This document shows positions 47,536 through 59,609 of a stretch of DNA of 64,000 nt, piece by piece (position 1 is the first letter of the stretch; every line of letters begins with the position of its first letter). The stretch is from Paraphysomonas bandaiensis (lineage: Eukaryota > Chrysophyceae): the NCBI GenBank assembly GCA_965644295.1, contig CBFFRP010000297.1, positions 124,001 to 188,000 on the forward strand. The letters run 5' to 3'. The notes beneath the pieces were generated by a model that was not told the origin of the DNA, did not search any database, and worked only from the letters and a program-made list of their open reading frames with translations. The translations under genes and the position numbers were made by a program.

Positions 47536-48358
47536 TTACTGATGTATTTAATTGTTATTTATCAAGAACGGAGTGAAGTACAATGACATTTTAGTTTTAC
47601 TCAGTAGCTAGTGTCAGCCTGCAAGTTGCATCTAAGTGGCAGTTGAGCAAGCTATGCTGACAGCTAATGTATAGCTACTAGAGTACCTCATTAGGTATTT
47701 AACAATAATCAATAGGTATTAATTGGTTGTTTGTTGTTTGCAATTATAAGTAATTAATTATTGACTACAACCTGCCTCTATCGTCTATTAACTATTAATT
47801 GATAGACAGACTAACGAAGTAGAAACGAAATCTTAGATTAGAGAAAAGCTATGATATTTAATAGAATATATTAAAACAACTAAAAGGCAGGTCTGAGTAA
47901 CTAAATCTCCATCAATAGTATCGTTGGAACGCTCTCTAACAATAGTATTGCAATATATTGTTTCCTTGCCCTGAAATGACCATCGTCCTTAATGTCTTCC
48001 AACTTCTAATTCCAATATGCCCTCTCATACTAAAGAGTAAATAATTGCCAATTAATTGTAACCTTCAAGCGAGCAATTAAATTGCAATTATTAATTATTA
48101 CGTATATTCCATGCAATTAAATTGCAATTACAATTAGTTAAAAAAATATTGTTCTGCGCTGATCTAGCGAAAGTTGCACGAATTCCGTGTCTTTCAAGTA
48201 TGTCAAATATATACTATTAGTAATCTTAAATAGATTGACAGAGGCATTTCGATGTTATCCTCATCAATTTAAGGCTTGCACAACAACTACGTAAACGTAA
48301 TCCACACTCCCTGGCTTAAACACTACGATCCTCAATTAAAAAATATTCACAGCTGATT
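47536..48358. other. AT-rich convergent spacer with MITE-like sequence
   Basis: Holds 3' flanks of the sulfotransferase (+) and centrin (-). At about 48040-48161 it contains repeated GCAATTAAATTGC palindromes and a GCGCTG end like the hAT/MITE family. At about 47925-47990 ATCAATAGTATCG and ACAATAGTATTGCAATATATT resemble a segment at 54170-54265. No gene is seen. Confidence 0.5.
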
Positions 48359-49061
48359 TTAAGTGAACGTCTTTTTTGTCATTATTGCATAGAACTCATC
48401 CGGACTGATTTCCCCATCAGAGTCAGTATCAGCACGTTCGATCATCTCCAGCAACTCCGCGTCTACGCATCGACTTAGGGTTTGAATAAGTACATACTCT
48501 TTCGCTTACCACTCATAGTCTCGCCGAGTTCCTTTGCAACACGCTTCAAATTTCTCAAAGATATCTTTCCAGTTTGATCATCATCGAATAAATTGAATAC
48601 CTTTTGGATATCCTCGCGGGTATCTTTGTCACTCTGGCAGAAAAATTAGACATGTCTCCATGGATAGCAAAGTCATACCATTTTCGCTGTCATCATGTCC
48701 AAAAATTCTTCAAAGTCAATACTCCCATCACCATCTTTGTCTATATCCGCTATCATTTGATATATCGTTTGATTCTTGGCTTCAAATCCAAGAGACTGCA
48801 TAGCCGCTTTGAGTTCCTTGGGGTCAATAGTGCCTAATAAATATACTTAGAAGAATAAAAACTCACTGTCATCACTCATACCAGATCCATCTGTATCGAA
48901 TAAATTAAATGCTTCCCTAATTTCTTCGATTTCCTCTTCACTTAGTCCAGGTCTTTCATATGTCTTGGCAGCTCTCTTGGTGCCACCAGCCCGTCCAGTT
49001 TTCGTTGCCTGAGGCAATATAATTTAATTTGTCAATACAGGTAGAAATGATAATTCACCAT
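48359..49061 (-). CDS. CETN: Centrin (Cdc31-type EF-hand protein)
   Basis: Calcium-binding protein of basal bodies and centrosomes, and of nuclear-pore/DNA-repair complexes. The ATG at 49061-49059 is followed immediately by a 50-bp intron (GTGAATT ... GCCTCAG). The next exon encodes [15 protein letters not shown], then the centrin start [20 protein letters not shown]. Four EF-hands follow: [47 protein letters not shown] and [13 protein letters not shown]. In hand 1 the loop is slightly expanded or altered (MSDDSTID), so calcium binding there may be weakened; hands 2 and 4 look canonical. Three further short introns keep the frame. Ends ..KKTFT-stop. Presence of centrin fits an organism with flagellated cells. 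Confidence 0.93.
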
Positions 49062-49655
49062 ATTAAACTAGTTCTATTTGCTTCACAATGAAAAAATTAA
49101 ACAAGATAACCAGCACTGGTTTCGAGAATAGTTTAATATAAAACTGCAGTGTCTGTATGAGTAAATCTTCCATATCATTATAAAGCAGCAACAAACACAT
49201 CAAACCCCCACAAAAAAACTACACTCTTATTTTGGCGGTTGTGCACTTCTAATTTGAATGAAAAATATCTTGAATGGCCGTTCGCTGAAAATAAAATTCT
49301 CATATAAAACTGGATTTTCTATGTTTTTTATGTGGACAAACTGCTCGGATATTTTCATTCCCACTACAAAAAACATGGATGATAACTTGGGATTTCTAAT
49401 TTTCATTGCAAAAAAAACTAAAAATGCTGCAAAAGGACATGACATCCTGCTCAATGTTGTGTATAGTATATTGTATATCAATGAACTTTGTGTATGTACT
49501 ATCTACTAACATTAAGTGAAGTGAAGTTAGTGCAAGATAGCCAATCAATTCACTTCATTGTATTCACTTACTATAAGATATGTACGTGTATCTCACTTTA
49601 CTATAAGGATTGTACGTACCAATTGACTCTATACATTATATACATAATTATTATA
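49062..49655. promoter_or_regulatory. Divergent spacer between centrin and membrane-protein gene
   Basis: About 590 bp between two divergent starts; both promoters are expected here. Open frames at 49227-49509 on both strands are AT-rich chance frames. Nothing further is recognised. Confidence 0.4.
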
Positions 49656-52569
49656 ATGGACAAGTCAAATCCATCTCCAGTGAGCCCAATGTATGCATCA
49701 AGAAACACAAAACAACATCCCACTGACCAGAAAACACCTGTAGTATCACCATTTGATGGACGAAGTAGAAGTAATAGATATTTAACAACAGATAACAATA
49801 CTCCTCGTGCACATCACAGTAAGCCCTCTAACAATGATGGAATGAGCTCGAATGAGACAAGTAATAAAGAGAGTGTTATGATATCTCCATTTTTTAAAGA
49901 AAAAGGAAGTTTAACAAGAACAAAGAACATTGAAACTGTTACTGATAATAAGAAATCGAATGCTAATGTTTTGAATGCTCTCCGATCTGAGGATGAGTCT
50001 GAACCGTCTGTATCACCAATGTTTATGGGTCAGAAAGGATCACCATTGAAAAATGTACGATATGATAGCACAAGGACTATAAATGGTAAGAATAATGGGA
50101 CTGATTTAAAGGATATATCCAATGACTCTGATGAGCCTCCAACCAATAACGACACTGAGAGGCCAACTATATCACCTATGTATTTTGGAAGTGACGATAA
50201 TGCAGAGTCGCAGACAGGAGATCAAGAACAGGTGTGTGCTCTCTATATCTTATAAAATATATCAAGAATTATTTATGGACTATACAGAAGAATATTGATG
50301 AACCCGAGACTGAGAAACCACCAAAAGACCAGAAATTGAATCTCTATCATGCTATTCACCTAAGCACCCCCTGGCTGTGTGCATGCATAATATTACACTT
50401 GTTGTTATTTGGATTCCTGCTTAGTATAGGTCAAGACGCTCTATCTCCTTCTTCCCTTTCTATTTTGTTGCTGCTAGTTGTGACCGTTCCGGTTTTGTTG
50501 TTTCTGTCGCGGTGGCACACCACAAAAACTCGAGTGTCTAAAGGGTGGCTCAGCAAGGCAGACACCTCCCCAAAGAGTGAGACGGACAACGTGCCCGACA
50601 AATGCATTTATCTTCTTTCTGGGGCCGCACTGCTTGAGGGTTTAGCGTGCGCCCTGTATCCAGTTCTCTCTGTGCAAACTAGAGGAAATAATGATGACGC
50701 AGACGCTCTTGAGGGTGGTGGCTTTCGTTCGTACAAAACCTTAGGACAGATTCTATCCTTTGTATCCCTTACGCTTTATGCTTTTTATAGCACTCTGCGT
50801 CCAGCAAATAGACTGGACCCCTTGCGCACTATTCTGGAGGTTAGTCAATTGTGTGTGCTTACCCTAGCGTGTATCGTAACTTTGTGTGAAGCTGGAGGCC
50901 GTCTCCCTGTGCTGGGACGCTCTCGATGGCGCCTCACTATACGACCTTTTGATAGACTCCACATCATCGTCAACTGATGATTACGAAATATCATCTGCTG
51001 TTGACGCCAGTGCTCGCTTTTTGATGACATTCTGGTACCTCTCTATTGGTGTCCGCGTGACCATCATGTACTGCGTCCACCTTTCGCCGGATTCATGGAT
51101 TCACTCCTTTTTACATTCCCCACCTCTCTCTCTCTCACCCATGCCCACTGTGGACCGGACATTGAGCGCCATAAGACTCAAGAGCGCGAGTACGATGTGC
51201 ATGGCTTGTGCACAATTTTATGCAGCTGGGTTACGTATATCTCTGTGGTCCTCTGGCGACCTTTCCCATCTGCAGCAGGAGATGATGGTGAAGAATATTC
51301 TCTTCCTACTACCCGTTGGGACTGCCGTTCTGTGGCGTCAGAGTACTAGCAACTTGGACTGGAATGCTCGAGAGCTTTTTGTTGGTAAAATTCCTCTACT
51401 CAATATAGATGTGGACATCAGGAAGCCCACACGACCCACGCAGCTGGAAATCCTGCGATACACGTTCGTGGTATCGTATGTTGTTACGGGTTGCTTATTA
51501 TCAGCCGTTCTCATGCAAGTTACTGGAGGTGGGCTACTATGGAGCATCAACATAGTAACTGACGTGGCTCTCTGTGTTGTTTTCATTCGGCTGTGCAAAT
51601 CAGTGCACAAGACTAGGGTAAGTCATCTGATGGCTTTTTCACTTAACTTTATCCTTTTTTAGGTGTGGGTCCTGTTTCCTTCGAAACTGGCTAGTGGACT
51701 GGGTATTGCTCTGATGTTGAATCTCTTTGCAGCCCGAGTACCCGCCTTATATTGGTATAGTGTTTCCTTCATGCTCTATTATTTAACGTTGTTCAGGCAC
51801 GCCAACGAAATGGAAGACAATGATATATGGAACTATACAAATGCCCTACTCATTGTATTGGCATCTTTGGTTCCGATATCGACGTATACAATGTTTTGGT
51901 CGATATGCAATATGCTTTTCCATGCCGACTTCACAGCGTGTCCTGGACAGTAAGTGATATACGGTTTTAAAATGTTAATCTAACGAGTAAGTTGCAGCTA
52001 CAATGCAATCAGCGACCCAGGAAACCTACTCGTCATATCTCAAACCATGTTGGAGGGCGCGCTGGATGTGGTTTCTTCTGTGTCCCTTCTCTCGTTGGCT
52101 GACACAGATAATGTAAGGGTGTTGCTGAGTAATTATTATCGATGCTCACTATGTGGCACAGATACCGCTGTCCTTGGATGGATTAATTATATTCTTTGCT
52201 TTCTTCGAGTTATGCAACGCTTGTCAGAGTTTCATGTTCCTTGTTCAGATGTCCGGAGGCACTAATGACACACCTGGCCATTTGGTGAAGTGGAGATCCA
52301 CTGTGCGCTTGTTTAGTGGTGTGATTGATTTCGGCATATTCATTCTCCGTTTGGCTTTATGGATTCAGTACAATGCAACAGATAGTGTGTTTTTAGTGAA
52401 GAATTTGTGCAGCTTAATTCAAACTGTCTCACTCGTGGAGAGGGCAAGAGGTGTGGAATTCTACACTCCGAACGAGCTGTTTGTACGATATGTTCTTCCC
52501 CGAGAATGGTATGGCATTAAATCAGAAGAGGAATGGAAGAAAGCTATTGAAATTCCCATTGACTATTAG
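49656..52569 (+). CDS. Unknown multipass membrane protein with N-terminal SP-M/F-Y/F motifs
   Basis: Six exons join in frame: 49656-50231, 50288-50839, 50892-51617, 51663-51949, 51998-52112 and 52162-52569 (introns 45-56 bp). The first about 190 residues are hydrophilic and disordered, with five spaced motifs: VSPMYAS, VVSPFDGR, MISPFFKE, SVSPMFMG and TISPMYFG. The remaining about 690 residues carry roughly ten or more hydrophobic helices, for example CACIILHLLLFGFLLSIG, ILLLLVVTVPVLLFL, YVVTGCLLSAVLMQV and YTNALLIVLASLVPI. No family signature was recognised. The motif repeats resemble proline-directed phosphorylation or adaptor-docking sites, which is inference. Ends at TAG 52567-52569. Confidence 0.8.
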
Positions 52570-53063
52570 CTCGTATAGTTTTAGTTTCCTGTGGGTATAC
52601 TGTTGTGCCTGAACTTCATGTTGTACATATTTTGCGCTGATAGCGTATTCAATTGTCGTGGTCAATAAAGTTACTACATTTCTTCATCTAAGCTCAACTA
52701 TGTATCGTTGTTTCCGCCGTAGTACGCATTACAACACAGCTGAAACTTGTATTGCATGATCACATATTTTCCTTTTTATTCGGTTTTAGTCAATATTAGT
52801 TCTGTTCCAACGTCTCAGTTCTTTCACTGATACGTACATATGAAGTATACTTCAACTACAAGATTATTATACACAATCTTACTTTTCTTTCACTCAGATG
52901 TTGAATTCTAGATCCGATCTATCTAAATTAAAGTAGGGCAACATATTGAATCTGTGAAATAACGGGCAAACTGCTTTCCGTTCGAAATACCTCTAAAAGC
53001 AGCTTATAAGCTCATATCATTAGTTATTGCAGCAGTAAAACTTTACAACATTATTCTACTGAG
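52570..53063. other. AT-rich convergent spacer
   Basis: Between the ends of the membrane-protein gene (+) and the small secretory gene (-); expected to be 3' UTRs. Nothing else is recognised. Confidence 0.45.
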
Positions 53064-53495
53064 TCAGAGTTCACCATGCCTCTTCCTCTTTCGATCATTT
53101 CGTTCTTGTTTTCTTATTTCATTTTTCAGTTTATTCTGTCTCTTCTTCGCTTCTCTTTGGGATTTCTCGGCCTTCCACGGGTCGTCTCTTCTCAGTACAC
53201 CATCCACCAGCTTTGAAGCAGGTGCAGCTTTAGAAGCGTGTTTTATGCGCTGAGCAATAGCTTCTTTTGGAACACCATGCGCGTGCATATCTTTTATTGT
53301 TTTATGAACAGTGTCTGGTAGCTTATTGACGGCTTCATCCAATTTTTTTCTCTCCCGTCGTGTTTCGACCTGTTTCATAATAATATGAGGGCTCTATACC
53401 ACTACTACTGCTGTATATATGCATCATACCTTCTGCGGTGCAGCACTAGCCAGAGCAATAGCAATTAATAACACAAATAATGAAAGTAGCTTCAT
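53064..53495 (-). CDS. Small secretory-type basic protein, function unknown
   Basis: Two exons, 53495-53430 and 53369-53064, separated by a 60-bp intron, give a protein of about 123 aa. Exon 1 encodes a classic signal peptide (MKLLSLFVLLIAIALASAAP). The mature part is very charged and helical (ETRRERKKLDEAVNKLPD), contains GVPKEAIAQRIKHASKA, and ends in Lys/Arg/Glu-rich heptad-like sequence (KSQREAKKRQNKLKNEIRK). No known domain is recognised; no KDEL-type signal is present. The clean splice between signal peptide and body supports a real gene. Confidence 0.7.
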
Positions 53496-54313
53496 ATTAC
53501 TTAATGTTTGATGTCGTTTCTACTCATTGTGCACATGGAAATCTCTTTGTATGTATCAGTTTGCGCATACATCACTGTATCTAACGTACTGCTACTGTGC
53601 AATACATGCATATGATATGATATTACACATACTACTGTATATGCAATACATTGCTGTATATGCTGCTGCTGTGTACGTACGATTACAGTGTCGTATATTC
53701 CGGTATTCCGTATTGCTTTTATTGTACTTCCAAAAACTCAAAATCCGGATATTTCATTGTATTCTTGCAAAATTTGTAGATTTTGAAAATGTATTTTCAC
53801 TGTCGATTAGGGTTTATCTAGATACTATAAAGGCATGTGTCATATCTTTCAATTCAGTGGGACAAATCTCTCATTAATAAATAGATAACACTAAAGAAAT
53901 TACCCTTGATGTATATCAGCTCACTCAAGGGTCCATCACTGACCTCAAGTATTGAATGATCTCAGCAATTCCCTATCACACGGGATCAATACTTTTCTAG
54001 ATCACTCCACAGTCTTGACATTGTGCTAATTTATATATGCTGTCAGAGTATACTTAGAAGTAGATTTTTACATTAAGTTGAGCGCATAACAATTTTTTTT
54101 ATTAGATATTAGAGGCTTTACCGACTATCTTATAACCTTGGTTTGAAGGAAATGCTTTAGAGCAGGGATGGGGGAAAATATATTGCAGTACTATTGTTAG
54201 ATAGCGTTCCATCAATAGTATTGATGGAGTTTTTAAACCGGACCTACAATACTATTGCAATATATTAGTATGACTAATCAGTAAGTAAACATAAAGTCAC
54301 TTGATAATCAAAC
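53496..54313. other. AT-rich spacer with a short palindromic repeat
   Basis: No gene. Around 54170-54265 ATATTGCAGTACTATTG, ATCAATAGTATTGAT and CAATACTATTGCAATATATT form an imperfect inverted repeat also seen in part at 47925-47990, suggesting a small MITE family. Confidence 0.4.
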
Positions 54314-54830
54314 CCACTACTCATCCTCATCCTCTGAGCCATCATCGGTGACATCATCACCGTATTCATCCATTATTAATTGAAATATGCTTGCATCCGG
54401 CCACAACTGTCGGTTAGCTTTCATAAACAACAACATATTAAGTGTGGTAGGATGCATACGTTTGCACAACTACGTTCACATGTGTTGGAAGTACATACTA
54501 CATGACTCGTGCACCTGTATTATATATTTCTACTTTCCGTTTCTTAAGTTTTTGAGCTGATTGAAGATTTTTTTTGCATAGCTAACTTCAGCTTCATCAT
54601 CCTCTATATTGTTGCAATAGTCACTGCCTGAACGGAGATACATTCTAACAGCATCTTTCTCAGATCTTGTCAATTCAAATTCTTCGCCTGCTTGGACTTT
54701 TGCAATTCCATTATCAAAATTTGTATCATTAACAATGGAACTGTTTCTCTTTAAAGCAGATAGTGGATACTTCGCCCCGAAGTTCCTCAATAAGACACCA
54801 AAAATGTCCGGGCATTCATAAAGTTTCACT
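54314..54830 (-). pseudogene. hAT transposase C-terminal remnant
   Basis: On the minus strand the frame 54829-54530 ends KIFNQLKNLRNGK-stop. Further on, 54455-54314 reads RMHPTTLNMLLFMKANRQLW followed by PDASIFQLIMDEYGDD and an acidic end. MHPxTLxMLLFLKxNRxLW is the conserved tail of the hAT dimerisation domain. The join between the two pieces is broken, so this is a remnant. It belongs to a different hAT subgroup from the copies at 16844 and 29130. Confidence 0.65.
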
Positions 54831-55448
54831 TGACTTGATCCTCCTGTTTGTCAACCGAACTCCAGAAACAGCGGTAAATGTCCCTACTTTCGTTTGAATT
54901 CATCGTTCAGAGTTCAGACGTCTCTTCTTATCACTGTCCTATATATTATGTACTTCTTAATATATTATATTAAGAGAATTACTGTACATTCATGTGTAGA
55001 AGTATAGAGTACAGAGTACTGTTTGAGCTAGCGATAGGTAAAAAATAGAAAACAACATCAAAATAGGCTTTTTTCTTAGTTTCCGGATATTTATGTTTTA
55101 TGTACAGTGGCGTATATTTTGCACCGTACAGTTGAGAATCTTTTCTTATATGACTATCATAATATTGATTGTGTTGAGATCTGAAGATTCTATATACTTG
55201 CAATTGAGTGCAGTATTATGTGAGATGCAAGGATCGAAAGATATATATGTAATTAGTACATTATATTATGTAGTATGAAACTGAAGTAGAAGTGGATGAC
55301 TATACAGGATACGATCACTGAGTGTGTGGTTTGTACACTATAGTAGTAAATGAATGGTGTTGAACACATCGAACACAACTTAGGTTCTTTATCATGTAAT
55401 GTTTATAATTTCATCTTATCAGTTGAGAATAGTAAACCTTAGCAAATA
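54831..55448. other. Upstream flank of the copia element; LTR not resolved
   Basis: The 5' LTR and primer-binding site of the copia element should lie here, but the 3' LTR is outside the window, so no LTR pair can be compared. No TG..CA boundary is assigned. Confidence 0.35.
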
Positions 55449-57957
55449 ATGTCAACTTCTGTTATGGTAGCGAATGCTAGTTGTAGGGATGGGGAAGATG
55501 ACAAGAAGCTACGGTTTGACAAGAACCAAGCAGACTATTCAGCGAGAAAAATCAAGATGCATCTAATGAAGAAAAACCGAAACCATCTTGGCTTGGAGGA
55601 CCCGCCAGCCGGAGGAAGGAATTTAGAGTCATGGAGAGAGCGTAATGATACCTGTGTTAGTACTATTTGGGAGGCTTGCGAGCATGACCCTGATGTGTTG
55701 GAGGTAGCCAATCAATATTTGGAGGGGAAGGCAATTTTACCTGCTGATGATCCTGCTAAGGAGGTGTTATCCAGTGAGCTCCTTCAGACACTGGTTGATA
55801 GGTTCAGAGGCGAGATTGGGACTGTATTGGAGAAGACTACGGCAGAATACCATTCGTTCAAAATAAGGCCGGGGGAAAAGGTGTCTGTTGGGGTAGATCG
55901 ACTGAACGGTATAATCCAGAAGCTCATAAAATTGGGACAACCGCAGACAGAGGCAAGTAAATTAGCAAAGATAAAAGCAGCGCTGCAGATAGAGGAATTA
56001 CATGATTTATGGATGTCGGTAGCGATGATGCCTAAAGCAACAACTACATTTGATTCGGTGAAAGAGGCTTGTGAAGAGTATGACGAGGCTATGACGCAGC
56101 TGAAGAAACTAAAGGGAGACAAATCTGAAGAGATCAATTTTACGGCGTCGAAGGAGCCAGTGGTTTGTTCATTTTGTCGGAAGAAGGGACATGTAGCAGC
56201 GAATTGTTATGCTAAGGAACGACAAAGGAAAATGGACAAGTTCAAAAGAAAAGGGAAGACAAAGGAAAAGGCTTCGAAGAGTGTGCAGCAGCCAGGATCA
56301 AAGGATTATACTGGTTGTCATATCTGTGGAGATTTTAGTCATAAAGCCCGACAGTGCAAGTCGAAAAAACGGAAGAACATAAAAAACCCGGATAATGAGA
56401 ATCCTCGAAAATCGAACAGGAAATTCGAGACAGAATGGAAGAAATACGTCAACGACGGAGAGTCGTCGGATGATGAAGCGAATATGTTTGGAGAAGAGGT
56501 TTTGCTATCGGTGGATACGTCGGAAGAACCTCGTGTATATCTGGACAGTTGTGCAAGTAAAAGACTGTTTATAGTAAAGGATAAAGTTGCACTGGAGTCA
56601 TTTACTCCTGAGTTTGGGGCAATCCAACTAACTAGAAAGGGTTCTCAATTGGAGACACAGGGAACTGGTACATTTGGGGAATGGAGAGACATCAGAGTTA
56701 GTGAAGAAGCGGTGAAGAATATTGTGTCAGGAGGAATGCTGAGATCAATGGGATACGGATTACAACTGCTCCGAAAGCCTAAAATCGTGGAATTGGACTC
56801 TGGAAACGAGGTGTTGACTGGAGAGTACGATGAGCATGGAGGAATGCCGTATGTGGACTTGATGGAGGTGTTAAATCTGCCAAATGTGTCTATGTGCAAT
56901 CAGATGGAGGAGGTAAACTTGTCGGATAATACAGGACAAGATGCGTTGGATCGCTTACATGAGCGTACTGGACATGTCTCGAAATCGAAGTTATTAGAAG
57001 CTCACCGACACATGTTATTCAGAGGATCAGGACTACAACGACATCACCTTTCGAAGGCAAAGGAGAAGAGTTGCAAGAAACCCCTGTGTAAATGGTGTGC
57101 CAAGGCGAAGATAACCAGGCATTCGTTCAAATCACGGGACAACGAAGAGCTAAGCGCAGTCAGGTTTCTGGAAAAAGTGACAGCGGACATCTCAGTCTAT
57201 CTGAATTGTGAATCCAGACAAGGGTATAAGTACGTGCTCCTATTCACGGACTTAGCAACAAAGATGATATGGGAATATGGATTGAGGACTCGAAGCGGAG
57301 AGGAGGTGTTCAAATGTCTACGACACTTGTGCGAGGTCCACTTAGTGAAGTACGAGGGGTGGAACCGTATAGTGGAGTATCATGCCGATGGAGGATCCGA
57401 ACTTATTAGTCAGCAGATAAGAGAGTATCTGTTGCAGCGATATGGGACTCGGGTGTCACATACAACACGAGACACGCCAGAGCTCAACGCGGTGTCTGAG
57501 AGGAAATTCCGAACAATTGGGGAGATGACACTGACGATGTTGACGGCATCTGGACTTCCAAAGTCGTTCTGGTTTGATGCTTATCAAACTGCATGTTACA
57601 TTGTGCGACGAATGCCAACTCGGACGTGGCAAGGATGGATGTCTCCATATGAGTGTGTCCCAGGGGGGAGCGTTCCCAGCCTATCGTGGCTACGGAAATG
57701 GGGGTGCAAAGCATATGTGCTAACACCCAAGGCCGACAGGAGGAAGGACTGGGAGGACAAAGCAATGACAGGTTATTTCATAGGGTATCCAGCTGATCGA
57801 AAAGGATACAAGGTGCTAGTGGGGGACACCGTAGTACACTCTGTACATGTATTATTTGATGAATCGGTACCTGAGAGGTCTCAGGATTATTATAGAGAGC
57901 TGGAGGAGGCTCAAGTGGCTATAGATCCCGAGGCTCGTCAACCGGGTGAGTTTGAGT
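55449..57957 (+). mobile_element. Ty1/copia retrotransposon gag-protease-integrase, interrupted
   Basis: Open frame of 836 codons from ATG 55449. In order it has a gag region with two CCHC zinc knuckles (CSFCRKKGHVAANC and CHICGDFSHKARQC) and an aspartic protease site VYLDSCASKRLF. The protease has Cys after DS where copia elements usually have Gly/Ala. A GAG-pre-integrase/HHCC zinc region follows (HERTGHVSK ... CKWCAKAK). The integrase core has Asp in VTADISVYL, Asp in EYHADGGSEL and Glu in NAVSERKFRT. Gene order protease-integrase before reverse transcriptase defines copia. The frame stops only because a 5.3-kb element enters after codon GAG 57954-57956; it resumes at 63268. Apart from that insertion the sequence is free of stops, so the copy was probably young when hit. 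Confidence 0.93.
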
Positions 57958-58179
57958 AAGTAAACAATATGCAAACGTGGGAAAAAAAATTTCCCACGTT
58001 TTTGACGTACATTCCTCGTTAAAGCTAGCTAGTTACTAGAGTGCTAATAAATAGTTCTCTGCATTTGTATTGATATATTACTGACTAATATTGCAAATTA
58101 ATATTATTTTCAGTATAAAAATGGGTTCAACTAACCGTTTGATTGCTATGTACGTGAATGAGCTACAAACTAGTTCTAG

Positions 58180-58990
58180 CTAGTCATTGTATAAACATAA
58201 CACCACATAATTATTGAAAAGAAGAGCAATAAACATACAATGCATACTCTACTCTTCTCTATATTCAATAACATTCTACAGAATTCCTTGTTCTTCTCCT
58301 TCCGATTCTGAAGCTCGAGGAGCTGGGCTTCAGCTTTGAAGTTGTCACGTTCATAAGCCATACGAACGTGTCCACAAGAAGACTTTCTGTGTAGGAGTTC
58401 TTCGTGCTCTTCTTCGTGCTCTTCTTTCTATCTTTGCTTCGTTTTTGACGGGGAGGTCTCATCTTTCGACGAAGCTGTGTTCTAGCACTGAATGATTCCT
58501 CCTCTTAACGACTGCTGGAATGCCCATCAATGCATGCAGGGAACTCCTCAGAGCTCTCTATCTCTTTCTTCCGACGACTCTTTCTTCAAGTAGGTTTAGA
58601 ATTAGACAGGACATGCTATTCTAGCTACTTACGGCAGGTTAAAAGCTTAAATGAAATGCCTTTGAAGCACTAAGCTTCCGTAGTGGCAGTCCTTTCTTCT
58701 GCATCATGTAATCTACACAATCAATCATTCTGATATTGTAAAGTAGACATATACATAAATGAATTGCAGCATATGAGATCGTGTATAGTGCTACATACCA
58801 GCAGTAGGTGTATTGTTGGCAACCCCAAGGAGAGTGACCGAAGGTGCATGTCCACTCTCCTCAATCCACTGTATGAGGCTCTGTGCTACAGCCTCGTGAC
58901 CAAACGCTGTCATGAAGACACATGTGACTTTCCTGGAAGGCAGTTATAAGCCTGCAACTCTGAACCACTCAGTAAGAGTATCATCTGAGA
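58180..58990 (-). other. Unassigned coding fragments inside the TIR element
   Basis: Minus-strand pieces suggest a multi-exon or decayed gene. The segment near 58925-58800 reads FGHEAVAQSLIQWIEESGHA then PSVTLLGVANNTPTA. It can be spliced (donor GTATGT, acceptor TGTAG) to DYMMQKKGLPLRKLSASKAF. Further down come a Ser/Lys-rich stretch and an acidic/basic helix ERDNFKAEAQLLELQNRKEK, which resembles the C-terminal coiled coil of Myb/SANT-like transposon proteins. A stop interrupts the model near 58648. Function unknown. Confidence 0.4.
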
Positions 58991-59049
58991 GTGGTGTGAC
59001 CTCTGCAGCATTCGGAAGTATGTATGTGTGTGTCTGTCTGTCTGTGTGC

Positions 59050-59106
59050 TCAGGAGGTGTGATCCACACAACAATGAACACCTCATCCGATAAACCACAC
59101 CTCCTG
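59050..59106. repeat. Inverted repeat, TCAGGAGGTGTG arms
   Basis: TCAGGAGGTGTG at about 59051-59062 and CACACCTCCTGA at about 59095-59106 are perfect inverted arms of 12 bp with a loop of about 32 bp, within the TIR element. Confidence 0.75.
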
Positions 59107-59609
59107 AGCACTCCTCACTGTCATCAACAATGTCACCATATAAGCACCAGAAGATACTGACTCAGAAGATCCATCCCTCTATATGTATGTGTGTGTGTGT
59201 GTTAAGTTATGCATATGTATTATGGTCAAGATGTGCGTGTTGTAGTCACTGCTCGTGCAGTGTGGTTGCGGTGTAGTGTGATGCACACCGCGTCCTCATG
59301 ACGCGTGTTCGATGCTCTTGTGGGGTGTTTTTGTCAATTCAATTTTTTTTGTACGTGTTTTTCTATATGTTATGCTGCGCTGTGCTGTGTGCATGAATGT
59401 ATCCGGTGCGAGGAACACATTTTGAAATGCGCACATCACACACAACACAACAAACACAGTAACACTCGGGATGCAGGCTGTGCTGAGTGATGCGCGATGC
59501 ATCTATTCCTACCTCATGTCGAAAGTGTATGTTTTTCGACAGCAGATGTCTTTCCACGACAAGGTTAGTTTGCTAGTACTGTGTGTTCGTATGTGCGTTC
59601 TGTGCCTGT

